Shown: piece by piece, positions 10,029 through 19,165 of the stretch
Layout of the letters: each line of letters opens with the position of its first letter
Numbering within the stretch: position 1 is the first letter of the stretch
Source of the DNA: Deinococcus sp.
GTDB lineage: Bacteria > Deinococcota > Deinococci > Deinococcales > Deinococcaceae
Direction of reading: 5' to 3'
DNA length: 27,941 nt
Assembly (NCBI RefSeq): GCF_018260405.1
Contig: NZ_JAGLBG010000030.1
Span: forward strand, 1-27,941
Made by a program: the position numbers and the translations under genes
The notes under the pieces: generated by a model
What the model was told of the DNA's origin: nothing
Seen by the model: only the letters and a program-made list of their open reading frames with translations
Databases searched by the model: none

Positions 10029-11452
10029 TTGTTCTCCGAATTGGTCTGTGTAGTGGGCAACTGGGCCGCTGGATAAGCTGCCTTCAGCGCCCCGAGGTTG
10101 TGCATGGCGTCTGCGCCTAACAGGATACCGACTTCTCCGCTGTTCACTGGAAAGCGCTCGCCCTGAAGCCGGGGAAGGCCCAGGGCGTCGGCCAGCTGTT
10201 CGGCCCCCCGTACGTTGTCCTGGGTAAAGACCTGGCTGGAATCGTTGCTGCTGTCGGCGGTTTTGACCCGGACATTCCTGTACCCCAGCGCCCCCAGGGC
10301 CTGGGCGAGGGGTGCGCCAAGCCCCGCGCCACTGGCGTCGTGAATAGTGACCTGAAGGTCGGCGCTGGTGACCGGCGAAGTAGAAAGGTCTGAAGGTGCG
10401 CTTCCGCCTGGTACGGGCACTACTGCTGCACTGCCCGCTATACCGTCCGCGCTTCCCGCAGTCCAGACCTGCGTCAGCTTTTCACGGTCCACCGCCAGAT
10501 TGAAACTGTGGCGAATGGTGTTGGTCGGCAGGGTCGCGAACCGCAGTTTCATTGTGCTGAGGTGAGGCAGCAGGCTGGTCAGCAGGTTCGGATCGACATT
10601 GGTTTCGACCCCGTTGCCGATTCCGCCCAGGATAGTCGGCATCGCTGCGAGGCCCCTGGGCGACTTCAGGCGGGCGGCCAGCTGGGTCAGGGCCTGCTTC
10701 TGGTGATCGATGCGGCCATAATCGTCGCCGAAGCCCTTACGCACGCGCAGGAACAGCACGGCGTCTTCACCGCCCAGATGATGATTCCCCGGCGACAGCT
10801 TGAGGTTGACCCCGGCGGCCTTATCAATCCATTCGATGCCCGGCTGCGGCACGTTGACATCCAAACCCCCCAGGGCGTCGATGACCCGCGCCACGTAGTC
10901 GGCCCGCACGATTACGTAAGAGTCAATCCGCTCACCCGTAATTTCTTCTACGCCCTGGGTCAAGGCGGTGGGGCCGCCACTCCAGTATTTACTGTTGATC
11001 TTCTGGTCTGCGGGCGGCTTGTCGTAGTCGTAGTCACCTACGGTGGTGTCGCGGGGAATGTTCAAGACATTGACGCTCTCACCACTGACCTTGACCAGCA
11101 TCAGCGTGTCGGTGTTGGGCGTTTGCAGCAGTCCTGTGCGCTGATCCTGGTTTTTGCAGGGCAGATGGTAGTAGCAGTAAATGATGTCGCGCCCCGCCAG
11201 CAAAACCGTGAATTGCGGCGCGCTGCCGGGCACCAACGTGGGGGCCGCTCCGCTAGGGCCGGAGAGCTGCGTGACCCCGAGTCCGGCCAGACTCAGGCTC
11301 GCTAGGCTCAGGCCAAAGACCTGCAAGGCCCGCAGCCAGCGATGGGCTGAATATAGAGGCCGAACTGGCCCCGCAGAAAAAGGCCCGGGGCGCGTTTCAG
11401 ACTCTGGACGTGGGGCGGGTGTGGGGGAATCAAGGGAGAAATAATGGCTCAA
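10025..11452 (-). CDS. LytR-CpsA-Psr (LCP) family membrane protein
   Basis: LCP proteins transfer lipid-linked glycopolymers onto peptidoglycan or other envelope acceptors outside the cytoplasmic membrane. The 475-residue product has a proline-rich cytoplasmic tail, one membrane segment (about 40-60) and an extracytoplasmic LCP domain (about 80-290). That domain shows NTDTLMLVKV and NVLNIPRDTTV (113-137), and later FLRVRKGFGDDYGRIDHQKQ, where the Arg residues bind the pyrophosphate. A C-terminal LytR_C-like domain (about 365-455) begins LQVTIHDASGAG. The start appears to be TTG 11452, as no ATG or GTG lies nearby. A Cys pair (C93, C99) in a loop insertion could form a disulfide. The polymer attached in this organism is not evident. 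Confidence 0.9.
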   Translation of the reverse strand: MSHYFSLDSPTPAPRPESETRPGPFSAGPVRPLYSAHRWLRALQVFGLSLASLSLAGLGVTQLSGPSGAAPTLVPGSAPQFTVLLAGRDIIYCYYHLPCKNQDQRTGLLQTPNTDTLMLVKVSGESVNVLNIPRDTTVGDYDYDKPPADQKINSKYWSGGPTALTQGVEEITGERIDSYVIVRADYVARVIDALGGLDVNVPQPGIEWIDKAAGVNLKLSPGNHHLGGEDAVLFLRVRKGFGDDYGRIDHQKQALTQLAARLKSPRGLAAMPTILGGIGNGVETNVDPNLLTSLLPHLSTMKLRFATLPTNTIRHSFNLAVDREKLTQVWTAGSADGIAGSAAVVPVPGGSAPSDLSTSPVTSADLQVTIHDASGAGLGAPLAQALGALGYRNVRVKTADSSNDSSQVFTQDNVRGAEQLADALGLPRLQGERFPVNSGEVGILLGADAMHNLGALKAAYPAAQLPTTQTNSENK

Positions 11453-11513
11453 AGTAACGGCTCAATCTGGAAGATCACCAGAATGACTGGCACGAATAGA
11501 AGCTTCGGCGCAG

Positions 11514-12146
11514 TCACTCTTCGGCGTGGGGCAAAGGAGTGAGAATCAGGCTGGCGGGCGGCTTGGGCAGGGCCTCGAACCTCTTGAGTGTTCGCGGATG
11601 CACCGGGAGGTCACGCCCCTGAAGATACGTGACTTTGGAGACAATAGCGCGGTTCAGGGCGCTGCTTAGGTCCGAAAGTGCCAATTCACGGATATCGTCG
11701 TTGACTCCCCGCCCCGGTTCCGAGACATCCGCGATATAAACGCACGCCGAAATCTGGTGACCGGCACGTGGCCCGGTGGTGTGGTCCTCAATCGCCTCAA
11801 GCACCTGCTGGTCGTGATATCCCCAGTGCTCCAGCAGTGTTCGGCCAGCGCGGCCATGCAGGGCAAGGGGGTGGCGCAGGTCAATATCGCACTCCGCAGG
11901 AGCCAGCCGCAGCAATTCGCTGTCGGGCAGGTCGCGGGCAATGTCGTGCAGGATTCCGGCGGTGTAGGCCGCGTTGGCCTCACTGAAACTCAGGCCGTTG
12001 CTCAGGGCGATCTGGTAGGCCAGCTGGGCGACCCGGCGCACATGCTCATAACGCCGGGGCCGCACCATCAGACGAACACGCTGCTCCCAGTCACCAAGAC
12101 CAGGGAGCGCAGGTGGCAGCGGCAAGTCGAGCACCTTGGCGTTCAT
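11514..12146 (-). CDS. yqeK: YqeK-type HD-domain hydrolase (Ap4A hydrolase family)
   Basis: A 210-residue HD-superfamily metal-dependent hydrolase. Characterised YqeK proteins cleave diadenosine tetraphosphate symmetrically to ADP. Metal ligands are visible: H35 (RRYEHVRRVA), H67-D68 (AGILHDIARDLP), H97 (ALHGRAGRTLLE) and H122 (IEDHTTGPRAG). ATG 12146 is preferred over the in-frame TTG at 12182, because a TATAAT hexamer (12187-12182) would place the transcript start near 12175, inside the longer ORF. The gene is first in a run with the LCP gene and rsfS. In many bacteria yqeK sits between nadD and rsfS; nadD is absent here. Confidence 0.9.
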   Translation of the reverse strand: MNAKVLDLPLPPALPGLGDWEQRVRLMVRPRRYEHVRRVAQLAYQIALSNGLSFSEANAAYTAGILHDIARDLPDSELLRLAPAECDIDLRHPLALHGRAGRTLLEHWGYHDQQVLEAIEDHTTGPRAGHQISACVYIADVSEPGRGVNDDIRELALSDLSSALNRAIVSKVTYLQGRDLPVHPRTLKRFEALPKPPASLILTPLPHAEE

Positions 12147-12181
12147 CTGGATGGATAACCCGTTCCCCAAGACATTGAACA

Positions 12182-12187
12182 ATTATA
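12182..12187 (-). promoter_or_regulatory. Probable yqeK -10 element
   Basis: A perfect TATAAT on the minus strand, about 35 nt upstream of ATG 12146. No convincing -35. It probably drives yqeK, the LCP gene and rsfS. Confidence 0.55.
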
Positions 12188-12273
12188 CGTCTTTGTTGCG
12201 GGTATGGCTCACTCATTTCATGAACCGGACTTGAGCAATCTCCCGAGGTCAAGTTCACCCTGTTTCGGAGCAT

Positions 12274-12762
12274 TTATTCGGCCAGAAACCCGTGTAGCGG
12301 GGGCTGGGTGGCAAACCGCACCCACTCGCCGGGCAGCACGTCCGGCAACGTTTCAAAGCCCGAGAGCACCAGTGGCAGCCGCGCCTGCACCACCCAGGTT
12401 CGGCGCGTAACGTGCAGCACGCGACCCACACCTTCCACCGCCGATACCCCGCTGACGGTCAGGCTTTCGCCGTCAGCGCTGGCCTCTAGAAGCTCCAGTC
12501 GTCCGGGGTCCAGAATGCCGTGCACGATGACGCGGGCCTCGCCGGGCTGCGCCGTGTACGGCCCGGTGCGGTCAAACAGGTACAGCACCCGCCCCGCCGA
12601 CATGAATTCCATCAGCGGGCTGCCCTCACGCTGGGGGTACAGCAGACCGCTGGCGGCGTACTGGGCGTAACGCCCGGTGAATTCGGTCTCCGAGTTTTCC
12701 AGGGCGCGTTCGCTGGCCCGGGACTCGTTCGTGCGCGGCGGGCCAGCCTGCGCTCCAGTCAA
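12274..12762 (-). CDS. Hypothetical protein, family not recognised
   Basis: An ORF of 162 residues with coding-like composition (G/C-rich third positions, consistent with its neighbours). The first 30 residues are polar and probably disordered; the rest alternates short hydrophobic strands (GRVLYLFDRTG, EARVIVHGILD, SLTVSGVSAV, RVLHVTRRTWVVQARLPLVL), suggesting a small all-beta fold. It has no signal peptide, membrane segment or catalytic motif I can name. The listed start is TTG 12762, which is uncertain, and translation may begin further in. It follows mqnP by 76 nt on the same strand and may share its transcript. The 91-bp gap before yqeK contains the yqeK promoter. Confidence 0.6.
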   Translation of the reverse strand: MTGAQAGPPRTNESRASERALENSETEFTGRYAQYAASGLLYPQREGSPLMEFMSAGRVLYLFDRTGPYTAQPGEARVIVHGILDPGRLELLEASADGESLTVSGVSAVEGVGRVLHVTRRTWVVQARLPLVLSGFETLPDVLPGEWVRFATQPPLHGFLAE

Positions 12763-12838
12763 GAGAACACCCCAGTCAGATCAAAAGACAGACACCAGCT
12801 CATTGCCCCGATTCTACTCGCCCGCCTCATCCGCCGCC

Positions 12839-13735
<897 letters not shown>

Positions 13736-13743
13736 AATGTTGC

Positions 13744-13749
13744 AAGATA
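13744..13749 (-). promoter_or_regulatory. Probable mqnP -10 element
   Basis: TATCTT on the minus strand ends 8 nt before GTG 13735. The divergent pheA promoter lies about 45 bp away in the same 72-bp spacer. Confidence 0.5.
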
Positions 13750-13794
13750 GCGCCGCCGCACACCGTCACCGTGAGCGCTTACCCAGAGTTGCGC

Positions 13795-13800
13795 TAGCTT
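13795..13800 (+). promoter_or_regulatory. Probable pheA -10 element
   Basis: TAGCTT ends 7 nt before ATG 13808 (leaderless spacing). No leader peptide or attenuator is possible between them. Confidence 0.5.
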
Positions 13801-13807
13801 AGGCTTC

Positions 13808-14662
13808 ATGACCAGCCCATCCGGAACCCTCACCGTCGCCTTTCAGGGCAACCCTGGCAGTTACGGCGAGATCGCGGCCCTTAACGCTGTTCCTCACACT
13901 GGCCAGACGCTTGGCTGCCCGACCTTTCATGAGGTCATGCAGGCCGTCGAGCGCGGGGACGCGGATTACGGCGTGCTGCCCGTCGAGAACAGCCTGATGG
14001 GAGCCATTCACCAGGCGGTAGACCTGCTGTCCGACACCGAATTGCATGTGATCGGTGAGGTCGTGGTGCGCGTGAGCCACTGCCTGATGGCGCTGCCCGG
14101 CGTGGCGCTAGGCGACATCAAAAAAGTCGCCAGTCAGCAGCCCGCGCTGGATCAGTGCACCGTGCTGATCCGCGAGCATGGCTGGCAGCCGCTGGCCCGC
14201 CACGACACCGCCGGGAGCGCCAAGGACCTCGCCGAACGCGGCGCACGCGACGAGGCCGCCATCGCCAGCCGCCGCGCCGCCGAACTGTACGGCCTGAATA
14301 TCTTGCAAAGCGAAATCGAGGACGAGAAATTCAACTTCACCCGGTTTATGATTCTCTCGCGCCACGGGCTTGAGGCGTCGGCAGCGCCCCGGAACACGCC
14401 CTACAAGACCAGTGTCGTGTTCGCGGTACGCCACACGCCGGGCTTTTTACTTGAAACCCTGAGCGAACTGCGCGGCCTGAACCTCTCGCGCATCGAGAGC
14501 CGCCCGCGCAAGGATCGTGCCTGGAGTTACCTGATCTACATCGACATTGACGGCGACGCTCAGGAGCCGCAGATTGCCCAGGCCCTCGCTGGGGTGCTGC
14601 TTAAAGCCAGCTACATGAAGATCATCGGCAGTTATCCAGCGGCGCAGGGCACAGTGGGGTAA
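13808..14662 (+). CDS. pheA: Prephenate dehydratase
   Basis: This enzyme converts prephenate to phenylpyruvate in phenylalanine synthesis. The 284-residue protein is monofunctional, with no chorismate mutase part. The catalytic domain (about 7-185) starts VAFQGNPGSYGE and has LPVENSLMGAIHQAVDLL (57-74) and the essential TRF motif (178-180 in FNFTRFMIL). The C-terminal ACT domain (about 200-278) has the phenylalanine-binding ESRP at 230-233 and a TPGFLLETLSEL segment in place of the GALV region, so feedback inhibition by phenylalanine is expected. Start ATG 13808 has a -10-like TAGCTT 7 nt upstream. It is transcribed divergently from mqnP. Confidence 0.96.
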   Translation: MTSPSGTLTVAFQGNPGSYGEIAALNAVPHTGQTLGCPTFHEVMQAVERGDADYGVLPVENSLMGAIHQAVDLLSDTELHVIGEVVVRVSHCLMALPGVALGDIKKVASQQPALDQCTVLIREHGWQPLARHDTAGSAKDLAERGARDEAAIASRRAAELYGLNILQSEIEDEKFNFTRFMILSRHGLEASAAPRNTPYKTSVVFAVRHTPGFLLETLSELRGLNLSRIESRPRKDRAWSYLIYIDIDGDAQEPQIAQALAGVLLKASYMKIIGSYPAAQGTVG

Positions 14663-14710
14663 ATAAGTCAGTGGGCTGAATAAGCCAGCCACAGGGTCAT
14701 GCAGACCCGC

Positions 14711-14727
14711 TTTCCGGATAGGCTCTA
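14711..14727. repeat. Fragment of dispersed repeat end
   Basis: TTTCCGGATAGGCTCTA differs by one base from the end of the repeat at 1653-1669. Only this fragment is recognisable here. Confidence 0.4.
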
Positions 14728-14743
14728 CAGACGGGGGCGGGCT

Positions 14744-14776
14744 GTAAAGAACCCAGCCTCACATTGAAGCTGGGTC
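14744..14776 (-). terminator. rnpB intrinsic terminator
   Basis: On the minus strand ACCCAGC (14775-14769 region) pairs with GCTGGGT (14757-14751) around an 11-nt loop and is followed by TCTTT. It lies directly after the 3' end of the RNase P RNA. Confidence 0.7.
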
Positions 14777-14784
14777 TGTGGCTT

Positions 14785-15220
<436 letters not shown>

Positions 15221-15223
15221 CTC

Positions 15224-15232
15224 AGGATAGCA
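15224..15232 (-). promoter_or_regulatory. rnpB extended -10 promoter
   Basis: Minus-strand TGCTATCCT is an extended -10 (TGnTATCCT) about 6-8 nt before the predicted RNA 5' end. No -35 match, as is usual for extended -10 promoters. Confidence 0.55.
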
Positions 15233-15256
15233 GACGCGCCTAAGCAGCGGGCCTTC

Positions 15257-16018
15257 TTAGCCCCAGCGCCGCACGATGCGCTCCCACTGGCGGTCCCACA
15301 CCTGCGGCGGAGTAGCGGAAGGATTGAGCAAGTCCTGCAAATCACGCGAGTCGAGCTGGCGGTACTCGCCCACATCAAGGTCGGCCAGCCAGTAGCCGCC
15401 CACCCGGTAGCGCAGCAGGCGCGAGACGGGGTGGCCCAGGGCGTCTAGCATGCGCCTGACCTCGCGTTTGTGGCCTTCGGTAAGCACCAGAAAGGCCCCG
15501 CCCACCGCTGGAAAAGCGCTGACCGCCTTCGCCAGTCCGTCCTCCAGTTCGATGCCTGTCACCAGCCGCTCCAGTTCGTCCTCGGTGGGGTCTACCTCGC
15601 CGTCCGTCCAGGCGCGGTAAGCCTTTTCGTGGCCGTAGCGTGGATGGGTCAGTTGCATGGTCAGGTCGCCGTCGGTGGTAAGCAGCAGCAGTCCTTCTGA
15701 GTCGCGGTCGAGCCGCCCTACCGGATGCAGACCTGGAATGTTGGGCATGGCGTCGAGCACAGTCTTGCGGCCATACTCGTCGCTGGCAGTGGTCACGTAG
15801 CCGCGCGGCTTGTACAGCGCGTAAGTGACCTTCTCGACGTGATCGGTTTCGATCAGTTGCCCGTCCAGGCGAATGTCGTCGTGCTCGGTAACGGTCTGAC
15901 CCAGGGCCGCGACCACGCCGTTAACGCTGATACGCCCCGCCTTGATAAGTTCCTCGGCGGCGCGGCGCGAGGCGACCCCGGCGCGGGCCAGCCGCTTTTG
16001 CAGTCTCTCCCCGTTCAC
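15257..16018 (-). CDS. RsuA/RluB-family 23S or 16S rRNA pseudouridine synthase
   Basis: It isomerises a specific uridine in rRNA to pseudouridine. The 253-residue protein starts with an S4 RNA-binding domain (ERLQKRLARAGVASRRAAEELIKAGRISVNG, about 4-34). The RsuA-type catalytic domain follows, with HPVGRLDRDSEGLLLLTTDGD (98-118, catalytic D104), then EKAYRAW and the HKREVRRMLDALGHPVSRLLR motif shared by RluB and RluE. The domain order favours RluB (23S helix 89), but RsuA and RluE cannot be excluded. The start is GTG 16018 because it overlaps the upstream gene's stop (GTGA) and the S4 domain begins at once. In-frame sequence further upstream belongs to the other gene. Confidence 0.92.
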   Translation of the reverse strand: MNGERLQKRLARAGVASRRAAEELIKAGRISVNGVVAALGQTVTEHDDIRLDGQLIETDHVEKVTYALYKPRGYVTTASDEYGRKTVLDAMPNIPGLHPVGRLDRDSEGLLLLTTDGDLTMQLTHPRYGHEKAYRAWTDGEVDPTEDELERLVTGIELEDGLAKAVSAFPAVGGAFLVLTEGHKREVRRMLDALGHPVSRLLRYRVGGYWLADLDVGEYRQLDSRDLQDLLNPSATPPQVWDRQWERIVRRWG

Positions 16019-16380
16019 AAGTGGCGCTCCGGATAGGACACCAGGGCCACGACAGCCAGCACACCCAGAAAAGCGCATAACAGCAGCAGCAGCGTTCGCA
16101 GCGCGGGCGGTATGGTTTCGCCCGTTTTGAGCATAGCTGGCAGCAGCGTGGCGACGGTCAGCAGGTTGCCCCCAGCCAGCCCGCCGACCTTGGCCCCGTC
16201 GGGCCGCTGGCTGGCGGCCACCTGATAGGCTCCCCAGGCCAGCAACAGCCCGCCCATGACGCGCACCAGCCACAGCGGTGAGAACCCGGCCATAGCGACC
16301 AGAGCAGGCGGAAAAAAATAGAGAAACAACCCGGCTGGAATAAACAGCAGGGCGGTCAGCCAGAAAGCGGCACGCAACAC
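16015..16380 (-). CDS. Small integral membrane protein, function unknown
   Basis: A protein of about 121 residues with four hydrophobic segments: AAFWLTALLFIPAGLFLYFF, LVRVMGGLLLAWGAYQVA, NLLTVATLLPAML and LLLLLCAFLGVLAVVALV. I recognise no named family. The start is taken as GTG 16380 because a TACACT hexamer (16393-16388) ends exactly 7 nt upstream, the leaderless arrangement seen elsewhere here. The ATG at 16401 would add seven residues but lies upstream of that promoter. The stop overlaps the pseudouridine synthase start, so the two are translationally coupled, although the functions show no clear link. Confidence 0.7.
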   Translation of the reverse strand: MLRAAFWLTALLFIPAGLFLYFFPPALVAMAGFSPLWLVRVMGGLLLAWGAYQVAASQRPDGAKVGGLAGGNLLTVATLLPAMLKTGETIPPALRTLLLLLCAFLGVLAVVALVSYPERHL

Positions 16381-16387
16381 AGGGCCT

Positions 16388-16393
16388 AGTGTA
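16388..16393 (-). promoter_or_regulatory. Probable -10 element for membrane protein and pseudouridine synthase
   Basis: TACACT on the minus strand ends 7 nt before GTG 16380. It would drive both coupled genes. Confidence 0.5.
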
Positions 16394-16534
16394 GCGGGCA
16401 TCGGGTACAGTCGGCCTGAACTGAGCGCCGTCCGTTTTACGCCCCTATTACTACATGGAAGCGGGGTGCAGGAGAACGGGGGCGCGGCTAGGGTTCCTGA
16501 ACGCTTTTCTTACCCGTCCTCAGAACGCGCCGCA

Positions 16535-16540
16535 TATAGT
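16535..16540 (+). promoter_or_regulatory. Probable cdaA -10 element
   Basis: TATAGT lies 35 nt before TTG 16576, giving a short leader with a real ribosome site (AAGGAG, 16561-16566). No clear -35. Confidence 0.5.
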
Positions 16541-16575
16541 TAGCGGGGACGTTGATCAAGAAGGAGCCTGCTGCG

Positions 16576-17358
16576 TTGAACCTTCCCTTTCTCGGCACCA
16601 CCGGACTGCGTGACCTGCTGGATATCCTGCTGGTGGCCGCTCTGGTCTATCAGTCCTACAAACTGATCGTGGGTACCCGGGCTGTGAATGTGCTGCGCGG
16701 CATTCTGGTGTTTGCTGGGGTCTGGGTCGCGGCGCAGATCCTGAACCTGATCACCCTTAGCACGCTGCTGGGCAAGGTTGGTACGGTGGGGCTGTTTGCC
16801 CTGCTGGTGCTTTTTCAGCCTGAGCTGCGGGCCGCCCTGGAACGGGTAGGTCGTCCGCGAACCCGTGAAGCCCGCAGCGGGGCGGCCCTTCAAGACCTGG
16901 CCCGCGCAATGGAGCGCCTGGCCGAGCGTAAGACCGGCGCACTGATTGCCATAGAACGCCGCACCCCGCTGGGCGAATATGCCGCAACCGGTGTGCCGCT
17001 CGACGCCGTGGTCAGCGTGCCTTTTCTGGAGGCGCTTTTTGCCCGCAACGCCCCGCTGCACGACGGCGGGGTGATCTTGCAGGGGTCGCGGGTCGTGGCC
17101 GCTGGGTGCCTCTTTCCTTTGCAGCAGAGTGACGGCACCTACCGCCGCTACGGCACCCGCCACCGCGCAGGCATCGGCCTCTCGGAACTGACCGACGCCG
17201 TGGTGCTTATTGTCAGTGAGGAGCGCGGCAGCATCCGCATTGCGCTGGGCGGGCGGCTGGGGCCGGATCTCAACGGCACCGAACTGCGCGACCAGCTCCG
17301 CGCTCTGGTCTACGAGTATCAGGATGAGACGGCCACAGCCCCCCGGAGTCCGGCATGA
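16576..17358 (+). CDS. cdaA: Diadenylate cyclase, CdaA type
   Basis: CdaA joins two ATP molecules into the second messenger c-di-AMP at the membrane. The protein has about 260 residues: hydrophobic segments at about 13-35, 39-57 and 63-80, then a DAC domain (about 95-245). The ATP-binding motif is DGG at 163-165 (NAPLHDGGVIL) where most family members have DGA, and RHR at 195-197 (GTRHRAGIGLSE) is intact. VVLIVSEERGSI completes the signature. The start is TTG 16576, 9 nt after AAGGAG; an in-frame TTG at 16552 lies upstream of that site and is less likely. It overlaps cdaR by four bases (ATGA), the usual cdaA-cdaR pair, without glmM here. Confidence 0.94.
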   Translation: MNLPFLGTTGLRDLLDILLVAALVYQSYKLIVGTRAVNVLRGILVFAGVWVAAQILNLITLSTLLGKVGTVGLFALLVLFQPELRAALERVGRPRTREARSGAALQDLARAMERLAERKTGALIAIERRTPLGEYAATGVPLDAVVSVPFLEALFARNAPLHDGGVILQGSRVVAAGCLFPLQQSDGTYRRYGTRHRAGIGLSELTDAVVLIVSEERGSIRIALGGRLGPDLNGTELRDQLRALVYEYQDETATAPRSPA

Positions 17359-18344
17359 ATAGAGAGTCCGGCATGAACAGAGAGTCTCAACCGACCTGGG
17401 CTGCCGAGGTCCGGCGCTGGCTGCACCCCAGTTATGTCTGGAAACGCCTGCGGCATAATTTCTGGCCCAAGATGCTTTCGCTGGCGATTGCAGTGGTGCT
17501 GTGGCTGGTGACCACCGCCGACCGCCGCGCCAATGTCGAGCAGGGCTTCGACGTGCCTATCACTATTCACGACACCACGGGCGGCAGCGAGCGCCGGGCT
17601 GTGAGCAACCTCAGCGCCGAGACAGTGCGGGTGACCCTGTCGGCCCGGCCCGACCGCCTGCGCGAACTGACCGCCGCCAAGATCGAGGCGATGGTGGACG
17701 TGACCAACCTGCCGGAGGGAAATTTTAACCGCCGCGTCACAGTGACGGTGCCCAGCGATACTGCACTGGCGCGCAAAGCCCCCGACAGTGTGCAGGGTTT
17801 TATAGATACGCAGCTTTCACGCACCCTGCCCATTACGGTCAGTGTGGCGACGCCCCCCGAAAACAGCCTGCCCCGCTACACCGTCGTGCCCAGTGAGGCC
17901 AGCGTCGGTGGCCCCAGCCGGGTGGTGTCGGCGGTCAAAACGCTGATCGTCAGTCCTGTTTCCCTGGAGCCGGGCGACGACCGCGAAGTCAATCTGATTG
18001 CGCTGGATAGCGGCGGCAAACCCGTCGAGAATGTCGAAATCAGGCCCGCTAGCGTGACCCTGCGCCGCATCGACAATGGCAGCGTGCCCGTCAAGGCGCT
18101 GCGCGTGACCCTTAACGACCCACCTGCCAACCTGAAGGTGACGGCCCAGAGCCTGCAACCCAGCACCGTGCGCGTGGTGGCCGCCCCTGAGCTACTCGGA
18201 CGCCTTCAGGAAGTGGCCGGAAACGTGACTTACCACGCCGGAACGTACACCGCGCCGGTTCAGTTGCAACTGCCCGCCGGAGTGCAGGCCCTCGAGGAAG
18301 TCGCTGTGCGCCTGACAGTCACCCCTACCGCTAGGGCGAAATAG
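17355..18344 (+). CDS. cdaR: CdaR/YbbR-domain regulator of diadenylate cyclase
   Basis: CdaR is a membrane-anchored extracytoplasmic protein that modulates CdaA in other bacteria. The 329-residue product has one membrane segment near 39-55 (KMLSLAIAVVLWLVTTA) and then repeated YbbR-like beta domains of about 80-90 residues, each with a PxxVxVxG-like strand. Examples are YTVVPSEASVGGPSRVVSAV, VEIRPASVTLRRI and LQPSTVRVVAAPELLG. The start is ATG 17355, overlapping the cdaA stop. An 18-bp direct duplication repeats the start region, so a second in-frame ATG follows six codons later (MNRESG MNRES). Either could be used. Confidence 0.92.
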   Translation: MNRESGMNRESQPTWAAEVRRWLHPSYVWKRLRHNFWPKMLSLAIAVVLWLVTTADRRANVEQGFDVPITIHDTTGGSERRAVSNLSAETVRVTLSARPDRLRELTAAKIEAMVDVTNLPEGNFNRRVTVTVPSDTALARKAPDSVQGFIDTQLSRTLPITVSVATPPENSLPRYTVVPSEASVGGPSRVVSAVKTLIVSPVSLEPGDDREVNLIALDSGGKPVENVEIRPASVTLRRIDNGSVPVKALRVTLNDPPANLKVTAQSLQPSTVRVVAAPELLGRLQEVAGNVTYHAGTYTAPVQLQLPAGVQALEEVAVRLTVTPTARAK

Positions 18345-18393
18345 AGCGGGGGCGGCCCGTCAGGATTTCCAGTCAAGATGATGAGTCGCCCGG

Positions 18394-19041
18394 TCAGTTG
18401 ACGCCTTCCATGCCCACCCAGAGCACCTGGCCGCCTGAGTGCATGGCCGGGCCGCTCAGGGCGTCCTGCGGCAGCCAGATGTGCCACGCAGGGTTGATGC
18501 TGGTCACGTCGGGCAATCCCGCCGCCTTTTGCAAGGCGTTTTGGTAGGTGGTGCAGTCAAGCGCGTCGTCCGTGCCGCCGACCAGGTAGGGTGTACCCTT
18601 CAGGCGCTCGGCCCCGGCCCGCAGCCTGGGCAAACGCTCAGGCGTTACGCCCACATCGAGCACGATAACCGCGTGGCGCCTGTACAGGCTGCTCTCGGGG
18701 CGGTTCTTGACCCCGCCGTCGAAAAAGCCCGGCGAATCGGTCACGGTTCCTGCCGAGAACTTGCGGCTGATGTGGCTGCATACCCCCCACGACAAGCTCT
18801 TGGCGCTGGCATTGCACACCACGATCACGCTGCCGTCCGGAGCGCGGCGCACCGCTTCGGGCACGCTGAGCAGGCGGTCGGCGGGCACGGTCTGGTCAAG
18901 CAGCAACCGCACCGGGTCGATGGTTCCTCCGGCCGGGCCGGGCCGGAAGTTCAGCGCGTGGATATTCTGCGGCGGCGAGCAGGCGCACAGGCTCAGCAGC
19001 AGGGCAGGCCACGCGGAACGGGGCAAGACCGGAAAAGACAT
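18394..19041 (-). CDS. Putative lipoprotein with possible papain-like (NlpC/P60-related) domain
   Basis: A protein of 215 residues with a lipoprotein-type signal (AWPALLLSLCAC, acylated Cys near 19-21). The C-terminal part contains GTPYLVGGTDDALDCTTYQNALQKAAG, which resembles the YxWGGxxxxxxDCSG block of NlpC/P60 peptidases. A histidine sits earlier (WGVCSHISRKF) and others later, so a circularly permuted arrangement is possible. That reading is inference; no exact family was recognised. ATG 19041 is chosen over ATG 19059 because GACAAT (19053-19048) ends 6 nt upstream. The gene diverges from the inositol phosphatase gene and converges with cdaR. Confidence 0.65.
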   Translation of the reverse strand: MSFPVLPRSAWPALLLSLCACSPPQNIHALNFRPGPAGGTIDPVRLLLDQTVPADRLLSVPEAVRRAPDGSVIVVCNASAKSLSWGVCSHISRKFSAGTVTDSPGFFDGGVKNRPESSLYRRHAVIVLDVGVTPERLPRLRAGAERLKGTPYLVGGTDDALDCTTYQNALQKAAGLPDVTSINPAWHIWLPQDALSGPAMHSGGQVLWVGMEGVN

Positions 19042-19047
19042 GGCCGC

Positions 19048-19053
19048 ATTGTC
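19048..19053 (-). promoter_or_regulatory. Probable lipoprotein gene -10 element
   Basis: GACAAT on the minus strand ends 6 nt before ATG 19041. Confidence 0.4.
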
Positions 19054-19082
19054 GGGCATCCGGGCGCAGCGTTGGTCATGTG

Positions 19083-19109
19083 GTGTTGGCCGCGCTGTGT
19101 TGGCCGCGC
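19083..19109. repeat. 13-bp tandem direct repeat in divergent spacer
   Basis: GTGTTGGCCGCGC occurs at 19083-19095 and 19097-19109 (14-bp period) between two divergently transcribed genes. It could be a tandem operator. Confidence 0.7.
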
Positions 19110-19159
19110 CAGGTCAGGGGGGCGGGGTCAAGGGGGAGCGTGGCCGCGTGCCGGGCAGC

Positions 19160-19165
19160 TACACT
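19160..19165 (+). promoter_or_regulatory. Probable inositol phosphatase gene -10 element
   Basis: TACACT ends 6 nt before ATG 19172, the leaderless spacing. Confidence 0.5.
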
